Shown here one piece after another: positions 4,859 through 5,459 of a stretch of DNA of 5,459 nt. The notes below the pieces were generated by a model. The model saw nothing but the letters and a program-made list of their open reading frames with translations. It did not search any database and was not told the DNA's origin. A program made the position numbers and the translations under genes. Source of the stretch: an uncultured Dialister sp. (GTDB lineage: Bacteria; Bacillota; Negativicutes; Veillonellales; Dialisteraceae); the NCBI GenBank assembly GCA_900543455.1, contig UQRR01000119.1:1-5459 (forward strand). Reading direction: 5' to 3'. Every line of letters starts with the position of its first letter. Position 1 is the first letter of the stretch.

Positions 4859-5324
4859 TATCCTTCCATTCCCTCGGGATTTCCGGGAAATGGTCCACGA
4901 CCATCATCGTCGCGAGGATATTTGCCATCAGGTGGTCCTCTTCATCGAACATATCCGCCTCGATGACGATCGTAGTGCGGCCATTGTGCGTGATGCGGCT
5001 TGTGACGCGGATCGTCTCTCCCGGCTTTGCTGTACGGATGAAATTCATCGTCATAGCGACCGTCACGACAGAGGCACCGACGGTCGCCGAGGTGACGCCC
5101 GTGACCGAGTCGGCGAGCGCTACCAGGACGCCCCCATGCAGGCGTCCTCTGTGGTTGTTGTGCTTCATGGGGTCAGTCTTCAGACTGACTGTCGCACTGC
5201 CGCACTGGATGTCCGTGATCACTATGTGGAAATAGTCACTCATGAAATGATTTTTAGAATAAATGTCTAAAATGTGTGCGCGGATTTCCTTCGCGGTCTG
5301 TAATACTTGCACGTCTTCGCTCAT
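4848..5324 (-). CDS. PaaI-type hotdog-fold thioesterase
   Basis: A 158-residue cytoplasmic protein of the hotdog superfamily (4HBT/PaaI group), which hydrolyses acyl-CoA thioesters. The signature is NNHRGRLHGGVLVALADSVTG (residues 56-76): HGG at 63-65 and the acidic residue D72, in the position of the catalytic Asp in PaaI-like enzymes. The following strands VVTVAMTMNFIR (86-97) and ETIRVTSRITHNGRTTIVIEADMFDE (103-128) fit the rest of the fold, and ANILATMMVV (134-143) is the last strand. The substrate cannot be told from sequence; it may be aromatic or medium-chain acyl-CoA. An AGAGGG ribosome binding site six bases before the ATG supports the start. The final residues D-S-D-W and the TGA lie in heptamer array E, so the native end may have been replaced by repeat sequence. 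It is monocistronic and convergent with metY. Confidence 0.88.
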   Translation of the reverse strand: MSEDVQVLQTAKEIRAHILDIYSKNHFMSDYFHIVITDIQCGSATVSLKTDPMKHNNHRGRLHGGVLVALADSVTGVTSATVGASVVTVAMTMNFIRTAKPGETIRVTSRITHNGRTTIVIEADMFDEEDHLMANILATMMVVDHFPEIPREWKDSDW

Positions 5325-5350
5325 GTTTTTCCCTCTTTCGTTTTTCTCCT

Positions 5351-5379
5351 ATCATACAGGGAATGGGGGAGGAAATCAA
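5351..5379 (-). promoter_or_regulatory. Promoter of the thioesterase gene
   Basis: On the minus strand TTGATT (5379-5374, four of six) and TATGAT (5356-5351, five of six) are 17 bases apart. Transcription would start near 5344, leaving a leader of about 20 bases that includes the AGAGGG ribosome binding site (5336-5331). Confidence 0.7.
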
Positions 5380-5401
5380 ATAACTGTATTCGTATATTAA
5401 G

Positions 5402-5420
5402 CCCCCATCTGAGATGGGGG
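5402..5420. other. Perfect GC-rich hairpin of unknown role
   Basis: CCCCCATCTGAGATGGGGG is a perfect 9-bp inverted repeat around one central base. No T run follows on either strand, so it is not an ordinary terminator. Compact C-rich/G-rich hairpins of this type occur at ends of IS200/IS605-family elements, but nothing else of such an element is in the window. The remaining bases to 5459 show no gene. Confidence 0.5.
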
Positions 5421-5459
5421 ACCCGGTGGAGCCGTAGCTTTGCCTAGAGTATAAAAAAT

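Overview
The window holds four complete genes, three on the + strand and one on the - strand, separated by unusually repeat-rich intergenic DNA. The genes are a P-loop ATPase fused to an Asp23/Gls24-like domain (586-1422), trpF (1920-2510), an O-acetylhomoserine sulfhydrylase, metY (3199-4485), and a PaaI-type hotdog thioesterase (4848-5324, minus). The purine-rich ribosome binding sites, A/T-flanked intrinsic terminators, sigma-A-type promoters and a T-box leader point to a Firmicute. The short-repeat-littered intergenic regions and the P-loop/Gls24 architecture make me think of the Negativicutes (Dialister/Megasphaera-like). That placement is an inference from memory and was not tested.

Layout. 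1-585 has no supported gene. It holds a symmetric terminator (64-107), a heptamer repeat array (150-264), a dispersed composite repeat (268-500) and a good promoter (532-560) for the P-loop/Gls24 gene. 1423-1919 starts with a second heptamer array directly after the stop codon, then a 163-bp MITE-like palindrome (1514-1676), a short dispersed repeat (1707-1740) and one arm of an inverted repeat that brackets trpF. 2511-3198 holds the other arm, an inverted copy of the composite repeat (2600-2727), a consensus promoter and a T-box leader whose specifier reads AUG. 4486-4847 lies between convergent genes and holds a short relative of the MITE, one terminator facing each way, and a third composite-repeat copy. 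5325-5459 holds the thioesterase promoter and a perfect GC-rich hairpin of unknown role.

How the genes relate. Each gene looks like its own transcription unit; there is no operon. The one clear regulatory circuit is the T-box: uncharged initiator or elongator tRNA-Met should stabilise the antiterminator and switch on metY, which makes homocysteine for methionine synthesis. The most unusual feature is the repeat landscape. A 7-bp unit (GTGACTA and variants) occurs in five arrays. One starts on the base after a stop codon and another encodes the last codons and stop of the thioesterase. A MITE-like terminal repeat likewise abuts the metY stop codon.
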